Assembly (NCBI GenBank): GCA_944989445.1 | Contig: CALYLW010000013.1 | Span: 3,305,854 to 3,369,853 of the forward strand | Source: Ampullaceana balthica | Lineage: Eukaryota > Mollusca > Gastropoda > Lymnaeidae | Direction of reading: 5' to 3' | DNA length: 64,000 nt | Shown: positions 1 through 11,362 of the stretch, piece after piece | Position numbering within the stretch: position 1 is the first letter of the stretch | Layout of the letters: each line of letters opens with the position of its first letter | Notes under the pieces: model-generated | Told to the model about the DNA's origin: nothing | The model's database searches: none | What the model saw: only the letters and a program-made list of their open reading frames with translations | Translations under genes and position numbers: made by a program

Positions 1-994
1 AATGAAATGATAACAAAATTTATCATCATGCTTACACTGAAAGATTAAATAATTATTTACTGAACTTAATTGTGATTGGATTAGTAGGATTAATTAAACA
101 GAATAATATGATTAAAAAATAAATAAAAATTAGCAAATTAAGAGAACCTAACTGCTCATTACAAGTAGTTCCAGACATTTCCTTTCTCCTTCATTTCTAA
201 CAACAAATACGAGCATGAAAAAAAAAGTGATAACTGCATTCCTTGACGACTTTGCCCTTTTTTTTTAATGGTAGAGCTTCTAAATATAGCTACATCTTGA
301 ATTTTCTAAGAACACACAAAAGAAAGCAAAATCTAGACACTGAAATAAACTGATTACGGTCTTCATCTCACCGGCAGTATATCATGTACGGAACAGCTCT
401 GTTTGGAAATGAGTGGACACGGGTCAATACAATATCATTTCTTTTTTTTGTTATAAATCTTAGCAAGCGTTTGTAGATTGGACTGACTAGAAATATTAGA
501 ATTTTTTTTCTAGTACAAAACAAACTGGATGGCTAAACTAGAATTTCCTAACTGATCAATGTATCTAGGCCAACTGTATGTGTTACGACCAACATCATTA
601 ACACATAACATTGGTAGTGACAGACTAATTATTATGATTGAGAACAGATTCTGATGATTTCATTTGGTTGTAAACAGCTAGAGTCCACATTGAGGACAGG
701 AAATCTTTCCCAACTCACAACTCAATGTAAAGTTTTCATGTCACCCTAGTCTTGATGGGTGACTGTACATGTTTAGATTCCAAGTTCTTGATCAAATAAA
801 TCCCACACACAAACAATTCCACTTCCATCTACTTAAGGAATACATGTATGTCTATTTTCCAGCATTTTTATGTTTTAGTATGATGCCTATGTTTAATTAA
901 TGCATATATACGTAAAAGCTGTCAGTAAGTAGGATAGAGTAACAGTCAGCCTACCAGCTAGAGAGTTTCTTTAAAATAATGTTAGTTTACTTAC
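1..994. other. AT-rich non-coding DNA, probably ankyrin-gene intron
   Basis: Stops in all frames, homopolymer A/T runs and no recognisable repeat or exon. It probably lies within the continuing ankyrin gene. Confidence 0.4.
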
Positions 995-1026
995 TGGAGT
1001 CTGAACTTTGCCCTCAAGATCTGATT
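995..1026 (-). CDS. Possible further short exon of the ankyrin gene
   Basis: A 32-base stretch between an acceptor-like TTTTTAG (AG at 1028-1027) and a consensus donor GTAAGT (994-989). Read in phase 0, which continues from the exon ending at 1613, it gives NQILRAKFRL without a stop. It is supported only by splice-site quality and frame, so it is weak. Confidence 0.3.
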
Positions 1027-1612
1027 CTAAAAATAGAAATAGTAATATTCACGAGAACCATTATTTAAAATTTTTTTAAAAGAAGAAGAAGAAATCAGTT
1101 AACTAAGTTTTAAACTTAAAATAGCTTTAAAAAATTGATATATTTTAAAATCCAAACAACGTCCAACCTTTATCTCGGACCAAGTAGTTGAGATAAAAAT
1201 ATTGTTTCCTGTTGGGTCTGTCTGTGAGATGAAACTGATTAAGAGCCTCACGAGCCTTGAAACGAAATGAAAGAGTGTTATAAGTGAGGAGCATTCTACT
1301 TATCTCTTTTTGAATGACAGAATAACAAATAAAATCAACATTTTTAGACCATAAGAAACCACTCTTAGATCATGTAAAATTTAGTGTGGATCTAAGGTTG
1401 ATTACAAAAGACATTTAAATTTTTTTTATTTTTGTCAGCTTAATATAATGTAAACTGGATTGTATAATTTACATATGTGTTAAACTACTACTAAATGGAC
1501 TTATTATTTATTTACTGGTTTACAACTGAACAGCATGGTGAATATTTTTAGTCAGGGAAAATTTTCATTTAAATCTCAAAATTTATAATTTAGTTCACAA
1601 ACCAAAACTCAC

Positions 1613-1722
1613 CACTGGTGCCATTTTGTTGATCATCCAGGTTATGGCTCTTGAACCTTCGTTGTCACAGTAATACACAGGAGCTTCAAGCTCCAGCAAC
1701 AACTTCGCTGTCTCACTACGGT
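1613..1722 (-). CDS. Ankyrin gene exon, end of ankyrin block
   Basis: Acceptor CATTTAG (AG at 1724-1723) and donor GTG/GTGAGT (GT at 1612-1611). It is 110 bases, entering in phase 1 and leaving in phase 0. It encodes DRSETAKLLLELEAPVYYCD and EGSRAITWMINKMAPV, a degenerate last ankyrin repeat. The downstream exons lie below 1600 or outside the window. Confidence 0.8.
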
Positions 1723-4700
1723 CTAAATGAAAACAAAATTTAGGACATACAATAAGAAGAAAAAATTATTTAAATAAACTTCTCTGAGTTTTTTTTGTGT
1801 TGATCTTAATAAACAGTCAACTCATTTTTTACATAGTGATAAACAGTCAACTCATGCGTTTATTACCTTTATAACACAATAAATTCCAGTGAAAATAAAA
1901 ATAAATTGGAAAGTACTCAAACAAATGCGATCACCAACTATGATAAAGTAAATAGTTTGGCACTCATTTTGATTTACCATTTTATTTACCACACTCAAAT
2001 TAATCAATGTATATAATCTGCTATGTATGTTCGTTCATTTGTAACGCTATGTAATCAGGCAATAAAAGACTTAATAAAGCGCACCACTTAATTAAAAAAA
2101 GGCTTGACGAAAAATTATGGCACCAAAAATAACTCTTTTTGAACGTCCTCATAAAATTGTTTAATATGGAAATGAGAATATATACAAAAAATGTTGTCAT
2201 TAAAGAATTGTTGAATTAAAATACATGTAAATGAAAGTTCTGTATTATATTATTTTTTGTTCTGATGTGTAATTTTTCAAAATTAATTGATTTCATCTGA
2301 AATATATTTATTTTGAAAACTTCCATCATTTTTGACGGGTAATAAACTAGTTTCTAAATAATAGTTAAATTCTTGCCTTTAGAAGGGGGATAAGTAAGTT
2401 ATTTTACAAAGTATGTCAACACTATATAGAAATACTTACACATGGAACGATAGAACTGTACTAATGTCAACACTATATAGAAATATTTGCACATGGAAAG
2501 ATAGAAGTTGTACTAATGTCAACACTATATGGAAATACTTGCACATGCAAAGATTAAGTTGATTAAATTTCATGATAACTTCATACCAAGCTCAGCTGCA
2601 ACATGGATTGGGCTCCTGCCTTTATAATCTTTAATCCGTCGAAAACGACAATTTTTCTTCACTAGGGCTTTCAGGGATTGTGTTGCATCATTTTTGGCAG
2701 CATAGAAAATAGGAGTCTGTTCTTCACCTGCTGTCTTGGCCTCTATGTCGGCTAAGTAAAAATAAATAAATTTCAGGGCCATGTTTTTTTAAAAAATGGT
2801 GCCTCATTAAAGACATCAAAAATGTTGTCCAAGATTCAAATATACACTGACCTTTTCTCTCTATTAACAAATTGACCATTTCAGGATAATCCACAGCTGC
2901 TGCTATATGTAAGGCTGTACGTCCATAGTTATCTTTCTTATTTACATCTGCACCATTTTCAATGACATATTTAGCTACATCAATGTGCCAAGCCCTAGCA
3001 ACCTGTGGATGTTCAAAGAAAATCTTTTCTTTATGGTCTTTGCCTTTAGTTTTGTCCTTTTGGCTTTTTGATAATTGTAATTGAATAGGCATATTAAGAT
3101 ATTATATAAACTGTACAGTTTTACCAACATGATATCACATGTGTCATGAAATTTAATAGTTCCTCCTAAAGTCAATATTTACATTAAAGAAATAAGGATT
3201 CAATATTTATGATTACTGACTTTTTAGCTCTGAAATACATTCAAATTGTGATTGTTTAATTTAAAAAATTTTAATTCAGTTTTTATTTAGAATGTTAATA
3301 AAATTTTGAAAATGAATAAGAAGAATGAACACCATTTCCATATAATGTATATCGATCAAAGAAAGAATCACATTACATGTATATCTTATTTGATACTATA
3401 TTCTAACTTAATTATTTACAGCCCTTTATTGTTTGCTATTCTAATCAGCATTTAAAACAAGAATGAAAACAAAAAAATATTCACTCACTGATAATTCTAC
3501 TTTGCTTCTCATTCATAAGCATTAAGAGCAATATCTACCTTTATAAGACTTTACTTTATGTATGTAATTTTATTAATGTATTAACGGGTGAAATCCCGGT
3601 CTCCTTCTCCAAAAGCTATTAATCTTTCATTTTTAATTGAGGTTTACCTCCCCAAGAGTTATAAATAGATCAGTTAAATAGAGGTTTACCTCATGAAGTA
3701 ACGTTTGACCCCATCGGTCGGTGCAGTTGATGTCAGCCCCTGATTTTAGTAGTGTATCAACAAATTCTAAGTTTATTGTTTCCTTTTCCTTTTCCGACTG
3801 GCCCAACTTAGCAAAGTACTGAATAAGTGCATGGTTGCTGTCATCATTCATATTCTTGTCTTTTCCATTAGATTTATCTAACACATTTTCCTGACTTTTT
3901 GGCTGTTTAAAGTTATCATCCAAGCCCAAGCCAGCAGTCAACCGTCTGCTCTCCCCATCTCCTTTGTCACTGTTTTCAACTTTAGAATAACAAATATTTT
4001 AAAATATATTTGACAAAGAGCATATCAATAATATCATTAATTTGCAAAAAAATTTAAAACAGTAAAATAAATATTTTAAAATACCTTTCATTTGTTTTAG
4101 TTTATAAATTTATCAAATAAGCTTCAAGTTTCATTATGTTAATTTTTTATACTGGTCATAACAAGCAATTATAAAAGTATTACAGACAAAAACAAAATTA
4201 CTCTAATTATATAGTAACACTGGCATAAAATAAAAAGTAAAAATTACATAAATAAACTGAATTGACTCACAAATCGAAAGAAAATTGAAGAATTCTTTAA
4301 AAAAATGAATATCTATAAATGAGAGACGAGACACCTTTCACGTTTGTAATCAACTAAATTTTATTTCTGTATTAGCACTGATGTAATAAGCAGTGGCCTT
4401 CACCTTTAACTTGTGGCTTACTCACAGTAGAAGTTCATTCATTCAGAAAATCAAAATTCATTAAAAAAAATTTTTGACCATGCAGATAGTATTTTGATTG
4501 TTTGAAAATCAATAGTATGTTAGTATATATTATTTCTGAAGTCTAATGTATGAAGAATAGTTTATTTACCCTTACTAGAAAAATATTTTACTTCAATATG
4601 GAACCCACTTTGAACTTCATAAATATTCAGATAATAAATATTAATTTTATACTAATTATATCATAACTACTATTCAAACATTTGCTCCATTATTCCATAA

Positions 4701-7700
4701 ATGTTTTTACCCCTTTTAATGGGGTTTATACCTCCCATAAAAATTTTTTTTAAAAAGGAACAAAGATACATAAACACAAAAATTAGTTGAATAAAAAAAA
4801 TATTGCTTAACATTGTGATTAAGTTTCAATGTTCATAGTACAAGATGTTTTACTCCATACTTTGTTCAAGAATACTGAAGTTGTAATTAAATAACATTCC
4901 CAATTTTCCACTAAAGTCATTTGATATGGGTTTAAAAATAAATCTTTTTATACTATAAAATTTACAAGTTTTGACACAAATTTAAATAAAAATATATTTA
5001 AGACATTAATTCATGAATCTGAAAGTTGTTGACATCTTCATTATTCTGTAACATCCACCATGAAGATTATGGTGTTATACAAAGTGTGTGGCTTGTGTTC
5101 ATTAAATCTATATTATTTTAAAATTTATTTTAAGTATGTTAATTTCCTGTATCCAATTGCTCAATTTAAAAATTACTTTAACCACCTGTATTGTTAAATT
5201 AGTTTTAAAATAAAATATTTAGGTTCTCTTCAAATTAACTACATAAACTTGCTGTATATATTTTTATAAATTATAGGAGCTAAATAAAAAAAAATTTAAA
5301 AAGAAATATTAATAACAAGGTTCTCAAAATAGAATGTCTAGCCTTCTCCTAAAATAATCTTTTTTTGCAAAAATTAAAAAAAATAGTTACAAACAAATGA
5401 TAAGCATTATATTGTTCAACATTACATTTCCTTTAGAGGGCCTTTCACTGATTGATTTGAGAACCTTGTTTTAGAATATTGAGGTGTTAATACAAAGTAT
5501 TGGTGACATTCACTAACAATCGCAATGTTTTTATTTCCTTAACCCCTCCTTTCTCAATATCTCCGTACAAAATAAAGGACTTAGTTTATGTTATATAACT
5601 TCTTTAAAATAAACTAAGTCAAAAATAAAAGTCATAGGTCATAAGACAGGTGTCATTTAAAGTATTTAAAACACAGAAGCTAGTACAATTAAGGAACATG
5701 TAATTCAAGAAATGTTGAGTTGTGAAAGCCTTTTAAACAGAATAAGAAAAAATAATATGTAATCTGATCTAGCAATATTGAAATGAGCTTGTCAAGGAAG
5801 TTTTGCTATCATTTTTAGAAAATATGACCATCATTTCAGGTGATGCATTCCTCAGTTAATATCCAAGATTCCCAGGAAAATTATAAATATTATTTAAACC
5901 CAGAAGCTATATGACATTATAAGTGAAAGACTATATTATGCAAATTAATCACTATTATTCCTGTATTTAATCTAGAGGTACACATACACCCTCATTTAGA
6001 AATTACTAATATTACAGTAATAGTATTTTAAAAGATGTTAATACACTATTTAATTCCTTACACAAATCCTGTTAGTTATACTTACCAAGTTTATAGTGAT
6101 CGTGGTGGTTAGCTGCATATTTTTTCCAATAAATTTAAGAGTTAAGTGCAGAAAAAAATGCTATGCATTATAAAACAAACAAATCAATTAGTCCCAAAAC
6201 ACTGAATATTTCTGGTCATAGGCTAACTGATTAAGAAATGTGAATCATTTATCACTAGTGATTTCCATGGGGTTTAAACTCTCCAGTCCTTGAATACAAG
6301 GTTAAAGGAACATTAGAATTACTGCTTACCACCAATAAATATTGGGTTTCTTCTATGCATCACAATTTACAATAATTTAGGCCTTTTAAAACAAAATTCT
6401 TAACTTTTCAGCTCAAGTTAAAATATTTTAACATTTACCCTCATTGTTTTATTTATAGCATGCTGTTGTTAGAATTTATGACGATTTCATTGAGTACACC
6501 ACTTAACCATTGTATCTGTTTCATATTTTACACATTAGCACTTGAATTAATAAATAGGTATGTTATTAAACTAACTGACTTTTTATTACAAAAAGAATAG
6601 AGTAAAATTAAATTTTTGATTGAAACTAAACAAAGCAAATAACTTTAATGTTACATTATCAAGATTATGTGAAACAGAACGAGTGTTATTAATGTGTTGA
6701 ATTTATTTTATTTAAACACATAAAAAAATGTGACAATCAAATTTTTTAAAAGAATGAAGAGTCAAAGAAACAAACTTTTTCTTTTAAAAGCAATTTTGGT
6801 TAAGGGGCCATCCATAAATGATGTAACGCACATTTGTGACGATGTGTGATGAGTTTAAGAATTGTGACGTCACGTCAAAACACGCTACTTAAAATTAAAG
6901 TTCAACTTAAATATTTGATTTCTTACTACTCATTTTATTATGTTTCACATGGATTCATGTGTGTTACGACACTAAATACCTACCTAATGACAATAAAATG
7001 ATTTGAAACATGCTCATTTTCAAATAGAAAATACTGCTTTTAGGGGGGGGGAGGGGTGTCACAGCTTTGTGACGTCATACTGGAGGCGGGTCTAAGTTTT
7101 TGTGATGAAGTGTGTCGAGGGGGAGGGTGGGATTAAAAATCGGCCAAAATCGTGTGACGTCATTTATGGACGGCCCTAAACACAATATAATGTTAATAAT
7201 CAGCTTAAGCTGCTGTAAGAGATGTGAACATCTAAGCTGAGACATCTTCTCAGAACTTTTCCCAATTACAAATTTGAGCGTGCAATAAAATGATTTCTAT
7301 GTTCTTTGGAGTTAGTCAGAGAATAATAATTTGATGTTAAGTAATGCATCATCACTGTGTTATTGTTTTGTTAACAGAAGTGTTATGTAGAATGATTTCT
7401 TTTTTTTTAAAATCTATTGGTTTAAAAAATAGGGCTGAGCCAGATACAGATCAAATACCCAAATACCATCCAACAAATCCTATTGCCAGGCTAAAAAATG
7501 GAAATGGTTGTTAAAAAAAAAGAAATATCTTCCCATATTCTGTGTTCTACTAAAAGTTGAGAAATATACAATAAATATAGAGTCCATATACCTTTTAAAA
7601 ATGATATGTTGGGAGGACAGAATTGAAACAATGAAAATTATTTTTTTCTTAAAAAACTAAATTTAAAAACCTAAAGGCATCTTGATCTCTTATTAATCCC

Positions 7701-10229
7701 ATTTGCACTCTTGTAAAACTCTAACCAATTGTGTGAATTTATCAAAAGTTTTCTGTGAATCGATTTACACAGCTACTCAAAAGAACTCTCCCATCTTCTT
7801 AACCCTACAACACTAAAACAAACTTTTTATTTATGTAAAGCAGTGATCCTATACAACAAACTTTTCTCCGTTTCAAGGTATAGTTCTGATTGTGGGTCTG
7901 CACAACTTTGAACATTTTATCAATTGATAACTGCACTAAAAAGGTGTTAAGATTGGGGCTAGTAATATTAACATATTTTTTTTAAAAAAGAAGATAACTC
8001 TTTTCTTGGGTGTGTAACTGTCAGACCCCTGGGGTATTGTCTCTGAACTGGATCAACCCTAATAAAGAATCCACACAACTTTCTAATCTCTTTCTTAATG
8101 AGCTCTGGGGACATTTGTTAATGCCAACTAAAACTATATTTCATGCCTCACCCGTTTGAACTGCAATTTGAAATAAGATAATTGTAATAAGGGTAATTGA
8201 AATAAGATCAGTGTAATAAGGGTAGTTGAAATAAAAATTAAAATGCTAATTTAATGCTGACTCTCATAGTTTTATGCACCACATCATTTTATTTTACAGT
8301 ATTACTTTCAAAGCCAAATACTAAAAATCTCAAATCGTCTTTTTTCTTATAATAGAGTATTAAAATGGTTACTCCTAAAGGCGTAGATTTATTTCAGACA
8401 TAGTAACGCTGTTCTAGTTTAGAAGCTGTTCATCTGCTAAATTTAGTCCAAGGTCTAGATCTTTACATTTGTTATATTTAATTTATATGACTTTTTTATA
8501 TTTAAAATAAATATTATCTGAAATTAAAAAATTTAGAGAAATATCTGTCCCAGTAATAAACAAGCAACTCACATAAAGGTTTTTTTTACTCTTCGAGTTG
8601 TGGCATAATTTTTCCATCGCACTGCCCCTGCTCTCACATTGGCTATAAAAGAGATATCATTAGGAATTTTTTCTAAGCTGTGCCTCTTGTCATTGGAACT
8701 CTTCTCTGGTGACCTGAAAAAAAATATTTTAAATTAAAGTATTTTCTCTTTTATTTTTAAAAAATATTTTAATTTTAAAGGTATTACAGATTCTCTAGGC
8801 ATAATACTTAATTGCTTTATGTAAATTTAAATATTAGTGTAATAAATGTGAAATATATAAAGGAGTGTTCAAATGTAATAAATGTGCAGTGTATAAAGGT
8901 GTGTTCAAATGTAAATATAAATCAGCTGCTGGTGTTCTAACAGGTCAAAGGTTAGCATTGTTGGAATGTTTTGTTCAAGTGTTCTACTTGAATGCATGTT
9001 TCATCAAGAAACATTAGAAGATGAAAAGTTCTAGTACTTCCATCTTCATTATTTGTTGGTTATTTCTAATACAAAATTTAAATTTAAATTTAGCACACAT
9101 GCTGATATCTTTGCCAATTCTTCCTCATCATAAAACAGTATGTCAATGGAAAATACTGCCTCCCCTCTAAAAGTTCTAGTACATAGTACTTCCATCTTCA
9201 TTATTTGGTGGTTATTGCTAATACAAAAAAAAAGTTAAGTAAATATTCATTTTATCCTGAATTTCAACCTAAGTGATTTTTATTTCAAATGAACTCGTTG
9301 AAGTTGACATATTTTAAAATTTGCTTTTGTTCCTATTTCGTATAGAATGAAAAATAAGACATTAGATTTCTTTTCTTCAAAACATACTGGATGTAATAAT
9401 TTATTTTACTATTTTACTTTCCAAGCTTAAATCAATAGCCAAATTCCTGTGAGAAGAGTTACTTGATGTAAGGTTACTTGATGTAGTTGCATTTTATTAA
9501 AATTTACCCCAAATATATCCCTTTATCACTCTCTAACTTATTCATATTGGATAAAGAACCCTAGTGCATAAGAATAAGTTATAGAAATTTAAAAAAAATA
9601 ATTTTAAGATATCTTTGAAATGATCCGAGAAATTTGAATGCTCTTACATTTTTATTCATATAAGGCTACATTTAAAGTAAAGTAGAAAATTTTCGTCACT
9701 TTTAGAAGTTTAACCACTGTTAGATAACAGCTTAACTTTGTGTTTCAGTTCATAAATAACAAAGGATGGAAACGATTTTTTGTCTCTGTGAAAGTATCAG
9801 ACAGAAAGTTTTAAGCTGATGGTGACAATTCACCACTAGTTTCTAGAGAATAATGTGAAGATAAAAACTTGGATATAAAGGAAGGAAATGGATTTCTTGT
9901 TGTTAATTAGCACACTAGTGTCATAACTATGGCTTTGAATTCTACAAGCAGACATTTAGTATGCTTTCCCCTTGGCCATGAATTCATTTGTTGGAGGAGC
10001 ACCATTTGGATGAGTGCACTTTATCCAGCATAATTACACCATCATTTCTTGTAGATGAATAACCCAAAACCCCTTTGTCAAACATAATTTTTTTTAAAGA
10101 GAAGAAGAAAAAATAAGATTTTACTTACATAGCCATTTCTACTTTCTTCACTTGATCATCCATTTGAAAACCTTGATTATCTTCTCCCGGCACTATCTGA
10201 CCTTTGCGATGACGTTTTCTTGGGTCCAT
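1613..10229 (-). CDS. Ankyrin-repeat gene, 5' part, at least seven exons
   Basis: Gene-level entry for the minus-strand exons listed below. The start codon lies at 10229-10227 and the last securely placed exon ends at 1613. Joined exons give a basic, low-complexity N-terminal segment followed by consecutive ankyrin repeats with typical cores (DRWGQTLLHEVA, DNYGRTALHIAAA, DYKGRSPIHVAAEL) and GADIN/GADVN turns. Phases agree across exons 3 to 7 (phases 1, 0, 1, 1, ending 0), which strongly supports a real gene. Exon 2 ends in phase 2 while the 27-base exon needs phase 1, so one exon whose length is 2 modulo 3 is missing from the model between 8573 and 6112. The ankyrin block ending in EGSRAITWMINKMAPV resembles, from memory, the N-terminal block of invertebrate ankyrin-bearing TRP-type cation channels. 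No membrane segment is in the window, so function stays open: it could equally be a cytoplasmic scaffold. The gene continues past position 1. Confidence 0.8.
2105..2350 (+). mobile_element. Helitron 3' end
   Basis: Contains a frame reading YTKNVVIKELLN followed by TAA, the usual C-terminus of Helitron Pif1-type helicases. A non-coding tail follows, ending in a decayed hairpin (TTTTTGACGGG arm) and CTAG before a T at 2351, as expected for a Helitron 3' terminus. It shares GCACCAAAAATAACTC and the tail with copies at 23145-24033 and 57741-57935. It sits in an ankyrin-gene intron. Confidence 0.65.
2413..2562. repeat. Three-copy tandem repeat, about 53-bp unit
   Basis: Three successive units begin TGTCAACACTATAT(A/G)GAAAT, contain CACATG(G/C)AA and end near GTACTAA; the third is shortened. 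It is intronic in the ankyrin gene. Confidence 0.8.
2587..2751 (-). CDS. Ankyrin gene exon, ankyrin repeats
   Basis: Acceptor TTTACTTAG (AG at 2753-2752), donor CTTG/GTATGA (GT at 2586-2585). It is 165 bases, phase 1 at both ends. It encodes ADIEAKTAGEEQTPIFYAAK and, after a cysteine-containing stretch, DYKGRSPIHVAAEL. The EEQTPIFYAAKND helix pair is a clear ankyrin core. Confidence 0.85.
2852..3002 (-). CDS. Ankyrin gene exon, ankyrin repeats
   Basis: Acceptor ATCCACAG (AG at 3004-3003) and donor AAAG/GTCAGT (GT at 2851-2850). It is 151 bases, phase 0 to phase 1. It encodes VARAWHIDVAKYVIENGADV and DNYGRTALHIAAAVDYPEMV, completing one ankyrin repeat and adding another. The exon border falls inside a repeat, at LLHE/VARAW. 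Confidence 0.85.
3690..3979 (-). CDS. Ankyrin gene exon with first ankyrin repeat
   Basis: Acceptor TTCTAAAG (AG at 3981-3980), donor GAG/GTAAAC (GT at 3689-3688). The exon enters in phase 1 and leaves in phase 0. Its first half is a polar linker (ENSDKGDGESRRLTAGLGLD, then NGKDKNMNDDSNHALIQYF); its second half starts the ankyrin array with EFVDTLLKSGADINCTDRWG and TLLHE. The donor GTAAAC is weaker than the others. Confidence 0.8.
3980..6085. other. Ankyrin-gene intron, no recognised element
   Basis: AT-rich, with many short A/T homopolymers. I see no coding frame with splice sites and no terminal repeats here. Confidence 0.5.
6086..6112 (-). CDS. Ankyrin gene 27-base microexon
   Basis: A 27-base exon between acceptor ATGCAG (AG at 6114-6113) and donor GTAAGT (6085-6080). 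In phase 1 it reads xNHHDHYKL and joins the next exon as KLVENSDKG. In phase 2, the phase in which exon 2 ends, it would immediately give TAA. The open frame, both consensus splice sites and the match to the phase needed by the next exon argue that it is real and follows an exon I did not find. Confidence 0.55.
6803..7178. mobile_element. MITE with GGCC(A/G)TCCATAAATG ends
   Basis: Inverted ends GGGGCCATCCATAAATGATG and CATTTATGGACGGCCC, with an interior rich in GTGACG/GTGATG motifs. A second copy with the same interior lies at 34205-34635. It is intronic in the ankyrin gene, in the interval where the missing exon should be. No clear target duplication is seen. Confidence 0.75.
8573..8713 (-). 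CDS. Ankyrin gene exon 2
   Basis: Bounded by acceptor TTTTCAG (AG at 8715-8714) and donor GTGAGT (8572-8567). It is 141 bases long and phase 2 at both ends, continuing exon 1 as M-SPEKSSNDKRHSLEKIPN and then a basic stretch VRAGAVRWKNYATTRRVKK. No domain is recognised; the arginine/lysine-rich end lies just before the ankyrin block in the assembled protein. Confidence 0.7.
8855..9215. repeat. Short direct duplications in intron 1
   Basis: Two adjacent units of about 36 bp share TATAAAGG(A/T)GTGTTCAAATG (about 8858-8915). A separate pair (about 9024-9072 and 9170-9223) shares TACTTCCATCTTCATTATTT. Both look like local slippage or small segmental duplications in the intron between exons 1 and 2. 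Confidence 0.7.
10129..10229 (-). CDS. Ankyrin gene exon 1 (start codon)
   Basis: Begins with ATG at 10229 and ends before a strong donor, GTAAGT at 10128-10123. It encodes 33 complete codons plus two bases (AT), starting MDPRKRHRKGQIVPGEDN and rich in charged residues, with no signal peptide. I chose this start because it is the first ATG after a possible acceptor (TTTCAG) near 10257, which would make the sequence up to 10230 a spliced 5' untranslated exon. No core promoter is recognisable. Confidence 0.7.
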
Positions 10230-10654
10230 GGTTCAAATGAGAAATAACCTCCAATAACTGAAACTATTAAAAAATTATTAGCTTTTTAGAACTTAATATT
10301 CACTTGACAGTTTAAGAAAATATTACTTCTTTGAAAGATATAATTAATCCATCAGGCTGAGCTTTTCACATGCTAGCGTTCAGACAAGTTTTTCAATTTC
10401 AAACTAAACAATTAAATTTGAAGATTCAATTCATGAAACTCTACTCCATATCTATCAGGCAGTGAGAGCTTAAAGAGGAATCAGACACAAGTAATCATAA
10501 AATATTTTTTTGATTTCCAAGAACTCAATCAGAGATGATGAAACAACTCTCCTGATAATTGTATCCACATGAGTATGGTATATTAAACAGTTCCCTTGGA
10601 TAATATAAAAATGACTGAAATGTTTCTTTAAACATTTACCCTGATAAATCATTC

Positions 10655-10883
10655 ATCTTATCTTATCTGTTACAGACGCTCCTTCTATACAGAAGATTAT
10701 TGTGTCCTACGCTTATCCATGGTTTGTTTATAGTCCTGCATTCTTATTAGAGTTTTAAATGTTGATAAAGTGTTGGTTTTCCTGGTTTCTTCAGGCAATC
10801 TATTCCATGCCCGAATTCTGGACAGTAAGAAACAGAATTTATATGTGTTTTTTTCTTGCATACAGAATAAGAAAAGTGTTTTT
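10655..10883 (-). mobile_element. CR1/Jockey-like LINE, 3' end
   Basis: On the minus strand it reads RIRAWNRLPEETRKTNTLST and FKTLIRMQD, matching the C-terminus of the LINE at 29605-31495. The shared 3' tail follows (GGACGCAATAATCTTC type sequence, then GATAA repeats at 10655-10672). It is the left part of one element that continues at 11296-11362 and 13009-13135 and was split by two later insertions. Confidence 0.85.
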
Positions 10884-11290
10884 ATCCCTGTCACCCACTC
10901 GCAAGCTAAGATCTTCTGCAGACACACGCGTTCTCTCTGTTCCTACGACACGCACCAAAACGTTTGGTGAAAGGTCGTTCTCTTTTTGTGCAGCCAAACA
11001 ATGGAATTCTCTACCATTACACATACGTAGTATTCAAACAACCAAGTCCTTCAAGACTGCACTTAAGACACATCTTTTCAAAATTTATTTTTAAAATTGA
11101 TGAAACAACATTTCTTGTAAATGATTAACGTAGCTTATGTATAATGTATTGTAATTTTGTGTGTTTGTTGTGATATGAAATTTAATTTAATACTTATAAG
11201 TATGTTATTTCTTTCATGTAAAGCGCTGTGAGCCCAGTTCCTTACTGGGATACAGCGCTATATAAATAATCAATTTATTATTATTATTAT
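10884..11290 (+). mobile_element. L2-type LINE, 3' fragment
   Basis: Encodes the C-terminal tail LRSSADTRVLSVPTTRTKTF and AAKQWNSLPLHIRSIQ typical of L2/CR1-group LINEs. A 3' stem-loop follows (AGCGCTGTGAGCCCAGT paired with ACTGGGATACAGCGCT), then TATATAAAT and an ATT-repeat tail. It interrupts the minus-strand CR1-like element and apparently removed about 40 bases of it (about 13 codons between NSNLEI and DKNTF are missing). A related copy is at 29098-29373. Confidence 0.85.
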
Positions 11291-11295
11291 TATTT

Positions 11296-11362
11296 CCAAA
11301 TTAGAATTAATTGCCTTATGTATTGTTACTACTTTACTCTTACTTTTTCTATCCTCTTGTGT
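11296..11362 (-). mobile_element. CR1/Jockey-like LINE, middle piece
   Basis: Reads TQEDRKSKSKVVTIHKAINS on the minus strand, matching LEDRRTKSKVVIIHKAINSN in the intact copy near 31160-31220. It is bounded on the left by the L2-type insertion and on the right by the insertion at 11363. Confidence 0.8.
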
